Assembly (NCBI GenBank): GCA_938030095.1
Contig: CALHGK010000001.1
Coordinates: forward strand, 4,002-68,001
DNA length: 64,000 bases
Reading direction: 5' to 3'
Source of the DNA: an uncultured Candidatus Saccharibacteria bacterium
GTDB taxonomy: Bacteria; Patescibacteriota; Saccharimonadia; Saccharimonadales; Saccharimonadaceae
The notes beneath the pieces were generated by a model. That model saw only the letters and a program-made list of their open reading frames with translations, did no database searches and was not told the origin of the DNA. Below, in pieces: positions 41,323 through 51,100 of this stretch. Positions within the stretch are counted from its first letter, which is position 1; each line of letters opens with the position of its first letter. Both the position numbers and the translations under genes were made by a program.

Positions 41323-42296
41323 GTGAAACACATATTTATCGATACCAACATCTATTTAAATTTGTACGATTACAGTAAGGACGACATTAAGAGATTACAA
41401 GCTCTGTAGATTTGCAGAAATCAAGCAAACTAAGTCTGTACATAAACACCCAAATACGAAATGAGTTCTATCGCAATCGAGAGAACAAAATAAAACAAAC
41501 TCTAGATAGCCCACAGTTTAATTTGCCTAACTTTACAATTCCACGGCTTGCTTCTCAATACTCTCAAGAGGCAAACCAATTGAAACAATTATTTAATGAC
41601 TTTAAGAAAGATTATGAAGCACTTAGAGATAAAATAATTAATGATGCAAAAGGATATAAATTACAAGCAGATAGTCTTGTAGGCGCACTCTTTTCTCAGC
41701 CAGTTACTTTATCTGACGAGGTTTATACTAACGCACAAAAAAGACTTGCACGCGGAGATCCTCCTGGTAAACAAGGCAGTTTAGGTGATGCACTACATTG
41801 GGAACATTTACTCAAGGCTATACCGGACGGAGAAAATTTGATATTTATCACAAACGATGGAGACTGGATCTCTTCTTTTGATAACTCTAAAATGAGTCAA
41901 TTCCTTCTTATGGAGTGGGAGGAAAGAAAAAAGTCGACCATTACACTCTATAAAAATCTATCTTCATTTTTTAAGGAAGAATTCCCGGAAATTAAATTAG
42001 ATGAACCAAACTATCGTCAAGATCTGCTCATTAATGAGTTAAGAGGAAGTCACAACTTCGACCAGTCAAGAGAGATTCTGGCTGAACTAATGCAATATTT
42101 GGACAGGCTAACAGATCAGCAGATTATAGAAATCATTAGAATATCTCTTGAGAATTTTCAGGTATACGGCGCGCATCAATACTCTCCGGGTCTAATTGGG
42201 GATAGACTGCACAAGATGTTGAGGTATATACGTGATGTTACCCTACTCACACATGAATTAGAAAAAGAAATTATATCAAAATTTCCTCAACAATAG
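41323..42296 (+). pseudogene. Frameshifted PIN-domain (DUF4935-like) protein
   Basis: A GTG at 41323 opens HIFIDTNIYLNLYDYSK, the start of a PIN nuclease domain with its first catalytic Asp, but the frame stops at TAG 41407-41409. The rest continues in another frame from about 41403: LQKSSKLSLYINTQIRNEFY, then GDALHWEHLL and FITNDGDW with the later acidic residues, to TAA at 42296. One missing base near 41406 explains it; no slippery heptamer is seen. Intact, it would be about 324 residues. PIN/DUF4935 proteins are RNases, some toxin- or defence-linked. The gene is much more AT-rich than its surroundings, pointing to acquisition. A sequencing error cannot be excluded. Confidence 0.8.
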
Positions 42297-42324
42297 CGAA
42301 CTGTTTGCTAGAAATTACAGGTAT

Positions 42325-43371
42325 CTACTTCCCGTCTGCCTTCGTCCAATCCGTTGCGAGGTCGAAGCCGTGCGGATGCTTGGTGGCAAAGCTACCAGTA
42401 TCGTACACTTTGCCTGGGCCCATGCTTGTTTCAACCACCGAGCAGCGTGGATAGTTGCTATAATTCGCCGCCACGAGGATATAGCCGTCTTTATCGACCT
42501 TGGCACCGTCATCGCGAATGGTGTAAGCGCCACCACCACAGTTACGCATCGCAACGTTCATCGGCAAATCGTAGTATGTCTCGCGGTGGCTCACCCCTTT
42601 GCTGTCAGTAAAGTGATGCGCGCCCTTGCTCTTCGTCAATGGATTCTTAGGCTTTGTCCCAACTACTTCTACTTGCGCAGTCGGCTGCTGTACCACTGTT
42701 TGCGCTGCTAGGCGACGTTGCACTTCAGTGCCATCCTTCATCTCGACCGTATAGGTCAAGCGGCGAATGCCTGGCTGGCCAGCTCGCTTAATTGTTTTGC
42801 TACCGATGAATTGCTGCTTATCTTTGATCGTCTCAGTCGCAAATGCAATCGGCTCTTCCGCCGTCACCGTATGCGTCGGTGCGCGGTGAATCGTCATCAT
42901 CTCACTTGGCCCGTCTAGTGCAATGTTGCCAGGTGTCTGGAAACTGACTCTATCCTCGCGGTAGAGCACCATGCCAGCCGCCTTAGCAATATCCTGCGGC
43001 GTCTGTGCTGCGGTAAGCACACGAGAACGTTTCTTACCATCTATTACAGTGACTAATCGAGCACGCTGGATTGTCACTGTTGGCGCTGCTTGCGCTAGCG
43101 ACGCATCAAGGTGAGGTGAGACGGAGTCATGCGAGGCATCGATCTTCATACCAGAGGTAGCGATGAGCTCACGCACAGACGAAGCAGTCGAGTAGACAGC
43201 ACGCTCTCGACCATTCTCTACTACAGTAACAAGTCGAGCTGGTACCACTGCTGAGCTCTGAGCCGAGGCATAGCTTGCCACGACAAGGCCGCTTATGACA
43301 CTCAGCCCCAGCAAGCAGGCAATCATTGGTTGACGATGCTGCCACAGATGATAGAGGCTCTTCGTAATCAT
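42325..43371 (-). CDS. Secreted DUF348-G5 protein with 3D-like C-terminal domain
   Basis: 348 residues. N-terminal signal or anchor helix (about 16-38), two DUF348 ubiquitin-like repeats (ARLVTVVENGRERAVYS, ARLVTVIDGKKRSRVLT), a G5 domain (about 165-245), then a domain with Cys pair and GKVYDTGSF...HGFDLATDW, which resembles the Asp-rich 3D/double-psi-barrel domain of YabE/YuiC-type wall lytic enzymes. It lies 21 bp after the Rpf-like gene, and the two share the DUF348-G5 layout, so they arose by duplication and domain exchange. Likely acts on peptidoglycan outside the membrane. Confidence 0.8.
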   Translation of the reverse strand: MITKSLYHLWQHRQPMIACLLGLSVISGLVVASYASAQSSAVVPARLVTVVENGRERAVYSTASSVRELIATSGMKIDASHDSVSPHLDASLAQAAPTVTIQRARLVTVIDGKKRSRVLTAAQTPQDIAKAAGMVLYREDRVSFQTPGNIALDGPSEMMTIHRAPTHTVTAEEPIAFATETIKDKQQFIGSKTIKRAGQPGIRRLTYTVEMKDGTEVQRRLAAQTVVQQPTAQVEVVGTKPKNPLTKSKGAHHFTDSKGVSHRETYYDLPMNVAMRNCGGGAYTIRDDGAKVDKDGYILVAANYSNYPRCSVVETSMGPGKVYDTGSFATKHPHGFDLATDWTKADGK

Positions 43372-43392
43372 CTCGTTCTCTTAGCTAGACTG

Positions 43393-44562
43393 CTAGCGGT
43401 AGATGTCTTGCAGCCCCATCTTATTCTTACAGGTTGGCCAGGGTTGCCAACCACGACGCTGGTACGTTTCCCAAGCTTTTTGGTCTTGGACCTCTGGTGG
43501 TGCTTCTGCTGCATTGGCATAGCCACCAAAGCCACCCCAGGTCTTGATGTCAAATTGGTACGCACCGTAGTAACCATTGCCAGTATTTGAGGTGTACCCC
43601 CCTTCACAGCTACGTAGTTTTGCTAGTGCCCCTGCAAAGTCACCACTAAAGGTAGTATCAACCGACTTCTTCTTCGTCCCAACGATCTCGACCCGATTGA
43701 CTGGCTCTTGCGTTACCACACTACTGAGCTGTTTACGCGACTCTTCGCGGCCATTCTTCATAATAATCTCGTATGTCACGGCCTTCTTGCCTTTTTTACC
43801 CTCAGTCTTGACTTCTTTTTTACCACGCTCGCGGTCGGCGTCCTTGATCTCCTCTGTCTTGAAGTCGACTTCTTCCTCTACCGTCACCGTCTGCTTACCA
43901 TTACGCCAGAGCTCTACTGTCATACCAGCCGTCAGTGGTGAGCTAGCTGGCACAGATAGCGTATCATCAGCGCCTAGAGTGATTTTCTTAGCCTTGAGCA
44001 TTGCACCGACCGTCTTCTCCATCGTATATGCCTGGATGGTTTTGCCGTAAAATACAAGGGTAAAGGGCGTTGCGCGGCGGATTGTCATCACCTCTGCCGC
44101 CCCATCAGCAATAATATCGCGCGAGCGAGCCAGCACCGCTTGGTCTTCGTCGTGCAATGGAATACCCGCCTGCTCTGCAATCTGCTTACCTGTGCGATAA
44201 GCAGTAATAAGCTTCGTATCTGCCCCACCATCGCGAATCACCACTGGCCGCGCTCGATAGATGTTTACTTCGTACGAGGCGCTCTCTAGTGGTGTATCAA
44301 GCTCGGGCTCGGTGCGGTCTTTGCTATCCAGCCGCACATTCGCCTCACGCAACGCATCACGCAAGGTAGTTGCCTTGGTGTAGAACCCGCGCTTGGCCGT
44401 GCCTTCGTGCAATGTGATGATATGCTCGCCACTACCTGGCTGGCGCGATGCTGCATGGACGGACGGAATCCGCCATAGACCAACACCAACCAGCGCAACC
44501 ATGCCAACGACAGCAAGATTGCGTGGCGAGAGAAATTTCAAAAATGGAATAGACTGTATCAT
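43393..44562 (-). CDS. Resuscitation-promoting-factor-like transglycosylase (RpfB layout)
   Basis: 389 residues from ATG 44562 (MIQSIPFLKFL). Membrane helix (about 15-33), three DUF348-type repeats, a G5 domain (about 215-290, charged) and a C-terminal Rpf domain: LRSCEGGYTSNTGNGYYGAYQFDIKTW carries the catalytic Glu in CEGG, and RRGWQPWPTC the second Cys. Rpf enzymes are lysozyme-like muralytic proteins of Actinobacteria and some Firmicutes that wake dormant cells. The frame is open to a TTG at 44601, but TATACT at 44592-44597 lies in it, so the ATG is used. Shared origin with actinobacterial hosts is plausible (inference). Confidence 0.9.
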   Translation of the reverse strand: MIQSIPFLKFLSPRNLAVVGMVALVGVGLWRIPSVHAASRQPGSGEHIITLHEGTAKRGFYTKATTLRDALREANVRLDSKDRTEPELDTPLESASYEVNIYRARPVVIRDGGADTKLITAYRTGKQIAEQAGIPLHDEDQAVLARSRDIIADGAAEVMTIRRATPFTLVFYGKTIQAYTMEKTVGAMLKAKKITLGADDTLSVPASSPLTAGMTVELWRNGKQTVTVEEEVDFKTEEIKDADRERGKKEVKTEGKKGKKAVTYEIIMKNGREESRKQLSSVVTQEPVNRVEIVGTKKKSVDTTFSGDFAGALAKLRSCEGGYTSNTGNGYYGAYQFDIKTWGGFGGYANAAEAPPEVQDQKAWETYQRRGWQPWPTCKNKMGLQDIYR

Positions 44563-44568
44563 AATCTG

Positions 44569-44600
44569 CGTAGCAATGTACGCTACGATGTAGTATAGCA
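44569..44600 (-). promoter_or_regulatory. Rpf-like gene promoter and 5' leader hairpin
   Basis: Minus-strand TGCTATACT (44600-44592) gives a leader of about 20 bases that is almost filled by a hairpin, CGTAGC-7-GCTACG (44587-44569), just before the ATG. No ribosome binding site is seen, so the hairpin may control initiation or mRNA stability. Confidence 0.5.
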
Positions 44601-44681
44601 AAATGCGGGCAAAAAAGCTAGTGGATAGCCCAGAAAAACCCTCCTTGAAACCTCACTACATCAGGGGTCGGAATATCGCTA

Positions 44682-45974
44682 CTACTTATGCTCAGCAACC
44701 AAACTTCGCACCACTGCCGCGTCATTCCACGGTTGGCGCTGGCCATTAATGATGCGAAATTGCTCGTGGCCCATACCAGTGATAAGAATGGTATCGCCCG
44801 CCTGAGCAATAGCGAGCGCCTGGGCAATGGCCTCGCGCCGGTCGGCAATCTCCTTGGTGTGATCTGCCCCGCCAGCCTGGTGGATGCCGCGCAGGATTGC
44901 ATGGCGAATGCCGGCTGGCTCTTCGTTGTAGCTCTCTTCGTCGGTAACGACAATCTGATCGGCCAGGCGAGCAGCAATCTCACCCATGATGGGTCGCTTC
45001 GCCTTGTCACGATCACCCGTCGCGCCAAACACCAAGATGATACGCTGCTTGGTAATGGCCCGCGCCGAGGTCAGTAGCTTCTCGAGTGCGTCAGGGGTGT
45101 GGGCATAATCGACTACCACATCGTATGGCGTATCCACCGGTACACGCTCGAAGCGCCCTGGCACGCCAGTGAGGTTAGCCACGCCCCGAGCAATGTCTGC
45201 TGGCGCGACGCCCAGCAATTGGCAAGCAGCCGCTGCAGCCGTCATGTTGTAAATATTAAACACTCCTGGGAGGTGTGTTGTCAGTGGTAGCTTTGTCGCA
45301 TCATCAATAAGGACTGTTGCACTGCCACCCTCTTTGCGGGTCGCTGCCTGCGTGATGCGGGCTGTGGCGGCTGCGTCTTGGCCATAGGTAATCTTCTGCT
45401 CGCGCGCCGTGTATTTGTCGAAGAATGGAAACCACTCGTCATCACGGTTGAGCACAATAAAGCGCGGCTTCCGGGCAAAGAGTTTGCCCTTGGCGGCGGC
45501 ATAGCGCTCCATCGTTTTGTGATAGTCGAGGTGGTCTTGGGTGAGGTTAGTCATGACCGCAACGTCAATCGGCACGCCATCGAGCTTATGCTGATCAAGG
45601 GCGTGGCTGGTAATTTCTAGCACGACGAAGTCCACATTGGCTCGCTTCGCCTCGGCGAAGAACTGCTGCATCCGCGCGGTAGAGCCGACTGTCGCATTGA
45701 GGTCGTTGAGCTGGCGCTGGCCTGCCACCTCGATCAGTGCCGTGGAAAACATTGCGGTGCGGCGACCACCGGCTTTGAGGATCTCATTGATGTAATTAAC
45801 AGTGGTCGTTTTACCATTCGTGCCCGTCACGGCAATAACGCGCAGATGCTTGGCCGGGTTGCCATAGCGTGCCGCTACCAGGGCAATGCGGCTCCGCCGA
45901 TATGCTTCTTCGAGAGTGTGGATCATCGCTGCGGGCAAGAGGCGGCGCAGCTGCTTTACAAGTGTGTTTTTCAT
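44682..45974 (-). CDS. murE: MurE-like UDP-MurNAc-tripeptide ligase, N-terminally short
   Basis: 430 residues. Central ATPase domain with VTGTNGKTTTVNYI at residue 49-62 (near 110 in E. coli MurE), ITSHALDQHKLDG, NLTQDHLDYH with the carbamylated-Lys region, then ligase C-domain with DYAHTPDAL and GATGDRDKAKR. The N-terminal UDP-binding domain is mostly missing. The amino-acid selectivity motif (DNPR for meso-Dap enzymes) reads DEESYNEEP, resembling other CPR sequences, so the third residue of the stem peptide cannot be predicted. TATACT ends six bases before ATG (leaderless). Confidence 0.88.
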   Translation of the reverse strand: MKNTLVKQLRRLLPAAMIHTLEEAYRRSRIALVAARYGNPAKHLRVIAVTGTNGKTTTVNYINEILKAGGRRTAMFSTALIEVAGQRQLNDLNATVGSTARMQQFFAEAKRANVDFVVLEITSHALDQHKLDGVPIDVAVMTNLTQDHLDYHKTMERYAAAKGKLFARKPRFIVLNRDDEWFPFFDKYTAREQKITYGQDAAATARITQAATRKEGGSATVLIDDATKLPLTTHLPGVFNIYNMTAAAAACQLLGVAPADIARGVANLTGVPGRFERVPVDTPYDVVVDYAHTPDALEKLLTSARAITKQRIILVFGATGDRDKAKRPIMGEIAARLADQIVVTDEESYNEEPAGIRHAILRGIHQAGGADHTKEIADRREAIAQALAIAQAGDTILITGMGHEQFRIINGQRQPWNDAAVVRSLVAEHK

Positions 45975-45980
45975 TTTTTT

Positions 45981-45989
45981 AGTATAGCA
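45981..45989 (-). promoter_or_regulatory. Extended -10 of murE (leaderless)
   Basis: Minus-strand TGCTATACT ends six bases (all A) before the ATG. Confidence 0.65.
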
Positions 45990-46013
45990 TTTTTTGGCCG
46001 ATGACGGGTAGTT

Positions 46014-48161
46014 CTAGGGAGTAATTTTCTCAAGGCGGGCATACTGCACATTGAGCTTCTTGGTAGAGCCATTTGTAAAGCGCACACTCACTGCCATGCC
46101 ATCGATATCGATCACCTCACCATCGCCAAACTGGAGCGACCGTACCATATCGCCAACCTCATACGGCATGACCTCATCCAGCGCATCGTCGTATACTGGT
46201 GTGGCCGGCTCGGTATGCACCATCGACACGCCAATGCCCATATCGTCGAGAAAGCGTGATGGGCTGTTGTAGCTACGGCTACCAAATTGCAAGCGGCTCT
46301 GTGCATAGCTCATATAGAGCTCCTGCCGAGCGCGTGTCATCCCCACATAGCAGAGGCGACGCTCCTCTTCGAGCGCGGCTGACCCCTCCTCGAGCGCCCT
46401 GGCACTAGGAAATAGCCCATCCTCAAGCCCCACCATATACACCACCGGAAACTCTAGCCCCTTGGCGGCGTGGAGCGTCATAAGCGTCACGCTGTGCGCA
46501 CCCGTCGCTTGATCGGCCGAAGACATAAGCGCAACTTCCTCAAGAAAGTCTGACATGCTGGCAAAGGCCCGCGCGTCAGACAATAATGCACTGAGGTTAG
46601 CCTCGCGATCATCGGCCTGAGGCGAGCCATCGAGGATATAATCGCGGTAGCCCGTCTTAGTAATCACATCATCAATCAGTTGACTTGGATCAGCCGCAGC
46701 CTCGACTTGCGCCTGGAAGCCGCGTAACAACTGACCCAGCTGCGTCAGGGTAGTCTGCGCCCGCTTGGTTAGCGCTGCTGCCTGGCGGGCATTGACCAGT
46801 GCACTAATGATATCGAGCCCACTGGTACTCTGCCAGATGAGGAACTTCTCCAGGCTCGTTGCGCCAATCCCCCGCGTTGGTACATTAGCAATCCGGCTAA
46901 AGCTCACGCGGTCATTTGGCTGGTAGATAAGGCGCAGATAGGCCAAGACATCCTTAATCTCCTTACGATCATAAAACCGCACCCCACCGACCAACTGGTA
47001 TGGCACGCGCTGCTGGTTGAAGGCCCGCTCAAAGGCATAGCTCTGGGCGTTGGTGCGATACAAGACAGCAAAGTCGCTATAGTCGCGCTCACCCATCGCC
47101 ACCTGCGCAGCAATCTGGCTGGCAATGGTATATGCCTCCTCTGCTTCATCATAGGCAGCTTGCACCTGCACTGGTGCGCCTGGGCCTGCTGCCGTCCAGA
47201 GGGTTTTGTCTGTCCGCTGCTGATTTTTGTTGATTACATTGCCAGCAGCTTCGAGAATAGCGCCCGTCGAGCGATAATTTTGCTCGAGCTTCACCACCAG
47301 TGCCCCCGGGAAGTCGCGCTCGAAGTTGAGAATATTCGTAAAGTCCGCGCCGCGCCAGCTATAGATCGATTGCCAGTCATCTCCTACCACACAGATATTG
47401 CGCTGTGGGTTTACCAACAGCTTGATGATCTGATACTGCGCAGCATTCGTGTCCTGATACTCGTCAACGAGAATATGCTTAAACTGCGTCTGGTAGCGCT
47501 GACGCACCGCTGAGTGGTCACGTAGGAGACGCACCGTCTCGAGCAAGAGGTCATCAAAATCGAGCGCACCTGCATCAGCCAGCAGCTGCTCATACAGCTG
47601 GTAGATCTCTGCCACTGCCTGCTGGAAGGGAAACCGCGCACTAGCCGCATAGTCGCCGGGCGAGAGGAGCTGATTCTTGGCTTTGCTAATTGCTGCACTG
47701 GCAGCATGCGGTTTAAGTCTGTCCGTACCAATGGAGAGCTGCTTCATCGCTTGCTTGATGAGCCCTTGGCGGTCGTCTTCGTCATAAATCACGAAATTAG
47801 GTGGAATGCTAATAGCCGCGCCGTCACGCCGCAAGATCCGCACGCAAATACCATGGAATGTCCCCATCCACGGCATGAAGGAGCGAGGTGGTTGGTCGGT
47901 TGGCGGTGTGTGGGGTGAGCTTGCTTGGGTGTGCCCAGCAATCTGCCAGAGGCGCTGGCGCATCTCGCGGGCTGCTTTGTTGGTGAAGGTGACGGCCAAG
48001 ACTTCATTTGGCCAGACGCCTTGCTCGGTCAGGAGGTAAGCAATGCGGTGCGTCAGTGTTTTTGTCTTGCCACTGCCCGCCCCTGCGAGAATCAAGACCG
48101 GGCCATCAGATGCCACCACTGCCGAACGCTGGGCGTCATTCAATCCATCAAGTATATCCAT
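46014..48161 (-). CDS. pcrA: UvrD/PcrA-family DNA helicase
   Basis: 715 residues. SF1A motifs: Q motif LNDAQRSAV, Walker A GAGSGKT (27-33), TFTNKAAREM, VDEYQDTN, GDDWQSIYSWRGAD, the motif IV-VI series with LMTLHAAKGLEFPVVY and VGMTRARQELY, and a C-terminal Tudor-like segment (VRSLQFGDGEVIDIDG, VRFTNG) that in PcrA binds RNA polymerase. It unwinds 3' to 5' in excision repair and removes replication blocks. TATAAT ends eight bases before ATG (leaderless). Confidence 0.95.
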   Translation of the reverse strand: MDILDGLNDAQRSAVVASDGPVLILAGAGSGKTKTLTHRIAYLLTEQGVWPNEVLAVTFTNKAAREMRQRLWQIAGHTQASSPHTPPTDQPPRSFMPWMGTFHGICVRILRRDGAAISIPPNFVIYDEDDRQGLIKQAMKQLSIGTDRLKPHAASAAISKAKNQLLSPGDYAASARFPFQQAVAEIYQLYEQLLADAGALDFDDLLLETVRLLRDHSAVRQRYQTQFKHILVDEYQDTNAAQYQIIKLLVNPQRNICVVGDDWQSIYSWRGADFTNILNFERDFPGALVVKLEQNYRSTGAILEAAGNVINKNQQRTDKTLWTAAGPGAPVQVQAAYDEAEEAYTIASQIAAQVAMGERDYSDFAVLYRTNAQSYAFERAFNQQRVPYQLVGGVRFYDRKEIKDVLAYLRLIYQPNDRVSFSRIANVPTRGIGATSLEKFLIWQSTSGLDIISALVNARQAAALTKRAQTTLTQLGQLLRGFQAQVEAAADPSQLIDDVITKTGYRDYILDGSPQADDREANLSALLSDARAFASMSDFLEEVALMSSADQATGAHSVTLMTLHAAKGLEFPVVYMVGLEDGLFPSARALEEGSAALEEERRLCYVGMTRARQELYMSYAQSRLQFGSRSYNSPSRFLDDMGIGVSMVHTEPATPVYDDALDEVMPYEVGDMVRSLQFGDGEVIDIDGMAVSVRFTNGSTKKLNVQYARLEKITP

Positions 48162-48169
48162 AGTAGCCT

Positions 48170-48175
48170 ATTATA
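48170..48175 (-). promoter_or_regulatory. -10 of pcrA (leaderless)
   Basis: Minus-strand TATAAT ends eight bases before ATG 48161; no TG extension. Confidence 0.55.
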
Positions 48176-48196
48176 CCGGATGTCACCACGCCAACG

Positions 48197-51100
48197 CTAG
48201 GTAAAGAGTGTGTAATAGACCGCGCCAAGGCCAGCACCAAGCGCTAACAGCATGACGATCCACAGCAGCCAAATCCAGCCAGCAGCTTGTTCGGGACGGC
48301 GGCGCGACTTTTTCGGTGCGCGGGTAAATTCCTCAGCACTGTAGATTGGTGCGACGACGTTGCCTTCATTTTCTTCTTGGAGTGCTTGGTGGAGGGCGAG
48401 CGCAGTGTCGCCATTTTGGGTGGTGGCAGCCGCTTCTTCGATGGTATTGACGTGTGCTTGGTCGCTCGCGGTTGGCTCATCATCCCACTCAGTCTCCACC
48501 GTCATTGGCTCAGCTTCGACTCGCTCTGCTTCGCCGTAGTAGTCGATATCTGGCTCACCAGGGCCAGGCACAGGTAGGCTCAGGTCAATCTCGTCTTCTG
48601 CAAACTGCGGTCCTACCCCATCGGCTGATGCCTCGCGAGAGTCGGCCGGCTCATCCGGGTAGAACGACTGGTCTGCGCCGTAGTGATCCTCTAGCTGGTA
48701 CGAGGATTCATCATCCGCCGTAGCAGTCTCTGGTGTGTCTTGCTCGGGTAGTGGGTAGTGATCATCGGTAGGATAAAGTGATGGCGCATTCTCGCTCGTA
48801 TCTGTCAGTGCATCAATGAATTGCTCGGCCGATGCATGCTCATCATGCGGCGCAAAAAGATGCTGCGGTATAGATGGCTCGTTATTATCAGCCGGAGCTA
48901 TGCCGAATGCACTAGATTCATCATGATACATCCCCATCGGAGTAGTATCGGCCAAAGTTGGCACATCACCCACCAGCGTATCAGCACCACCCAGTGGGCG
49001 CTTATCGACCTTGGTCTCGGCATCAGGTAAGAATGGCGTGTAGCTTAGCGGCTTTTCATCGCCAGGCTGGAGGTCAAGCGCATCTGCAGATGGTGTTCCA
49101 TCAGGCGTTACTACATCGGATGCTTTAACCTCATCACCTGCCGGAGGAGTACTCTGCACTGCTCCGACGTGATGCTGCGCTGGCTCATGGCCAGGTGCAG
49201 GGCGGATATCCATACCCACCACTGGTGCGCTATTTGTCAATGGCTCAACCACCACACCTTGGCGGCGCACCCGTGGGCGAGCCGTTTGGGCAGCTGCAGC
49301 AACTGGGGCTGCGCCACCCACGATATCCATAAAGCGACCACGCGGACGCTGTATAGCTGGAGCAGCTGCTTGATCATCACCTGGCTCAGTTGGTGTTGTC
49401 TCATCTGCAGTATGCATAGCTGACGCATCAGCAACCGATAGCTCAGTCTGTTGGTCGGCTGGCTGAGAAAGCGTAATTGGCACGACATCGGGCGCATTCT
49501 TTGGCGTATCCTCCTCTTCTTGCGGAGGAGTTGGTGCATCATTGGTGGACACCTCAGGGCGAGCAGCAATAATCTGCTGCGCCTTGGCTACGACATCGTC
49601 AGCCGGGGCAAACAGTGGTGTAGCGGGTGCATATGGCTGCTCTGCTTGGTCATCAGGAGTATCCGGCAATTGCATATCTGTCGTGCCTTGCGCGATATCA
49701 TTCGTATTCTCAGCAACATCAGTTGCATCAACAGCGTTCGTCTCCTCTTGCAAATCAGACAGCGGCGGGGTATCAACGTGTGGCTCAGGAGCTGCCCGGT
49801 GCTCATTATACGTACTGAGTAGTGGTAATGGGCGATCGACGCGAGCTTCTGGCATAGTGTCCTCAGCAAGCACCTCCTCTGGCTGTGACGATGGGCTGTC
49901 ATTGTCCGCTCCCACATCAGGCATAGTGTGCTCAGCCGTCAACAATTCTGCAGAAGCGATATCGCCTGCCTGCGATTGAGGTGGCGCAGTGGTGGGCTCA
50001 GTCCAGGGGCTACTCTCACCATCAAACGATTCATACTCGCTTGGCACACTCACGTCAGCTGCTTGGGCCGCCGTCTGGCTATCATCCACAGCACTCGTAT
50101 TTTCTACCATTACCTCTGGCCACGCAGGTGCAGTATGGTCTCCATCAGGGGTTTGCACATCTGGCTCATCATATTGCAATTCGGGCCAAGCCGGCTCGTT
50201 GAGCGACTGGTTCAGTGGCTGCACTGTCTCAGTATCAGAAGTATCGCTGCTACTCAACACTGCCGACACATCTGTACTTGTCGGTGTCTCTGGTGCATAA
50301 AGCAAGTGGTCGTCGCCAGCGTCATCAGTGCTGCTTGTGTTGGTTATATCATCAGGCTCATCCTGCAGTGTAGCTGCTGGTATATCATCAGCAGTATGCG
50401 TATCATCCGTCGGCTCTAGCGCTGTCTTGGCAGGAGGTAGCGCTGTATTACTCTCTTCCTCTTTGGGCGGCGGAATGATGAGTGGTTGCGGGGCAAATGT
50501 ATCATCAACAACGGATGCTTGCGCTGGCTCAGTCTCGTCATCTTGCGTGCGGTTCACCTCATTGAGGTGGCGGACAAGCGCTTCATCGTCGTCATCATCG
50601 CTCTCAGCGTCTTCGCCCGCAAACTGATACGGCATCGTTGGCGTCTCTGACTCAACTTGGTCGATCGTTGCTGGCACTTCTTCCTCTGTAGCCGCAGCAG
50701 GTGTTTCGTCACTCGCTGCTCCATCACTCTGGGCTGATGGCGCAGTGTTATCTGTCTCCGCTATAGGAGCTGACACATCTGAATCTGTTGTGGATGATAC
50801 ATCATCCACTGGCGTTGCTGCACGAGGCGGCGCAAAGAACGGTCGTGCCGCCGACCGGCCAAAGAACTGCGCTCGATCGGCATACGCATCGTCACTCTCA
50901 TCATCATCATCACTCGCGGGAGTAATAATATCGTCAGGATCGACCGTCACAACTGCTGCGGGCCGGGGCTGCGAAGACACACTTTCTGTCGTCGGTACTG
51001 CTGGTGTTGCTGTACCTAACGGAGTCACCCGGGCTGAGTCTGTATCATCTGTATCAGTTTGCTCTGGCGTAGCAGGCATCGATGCCGGTTCACGTTCTGA

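Noticed and set aside
41403..41412. Programmed -1 frameshift in the PIN gene
   Set aside because: No X-XXY-YYZ slippery heptamer or downstream pseudoknot is evident, so mutation or sequencing error is more likely.
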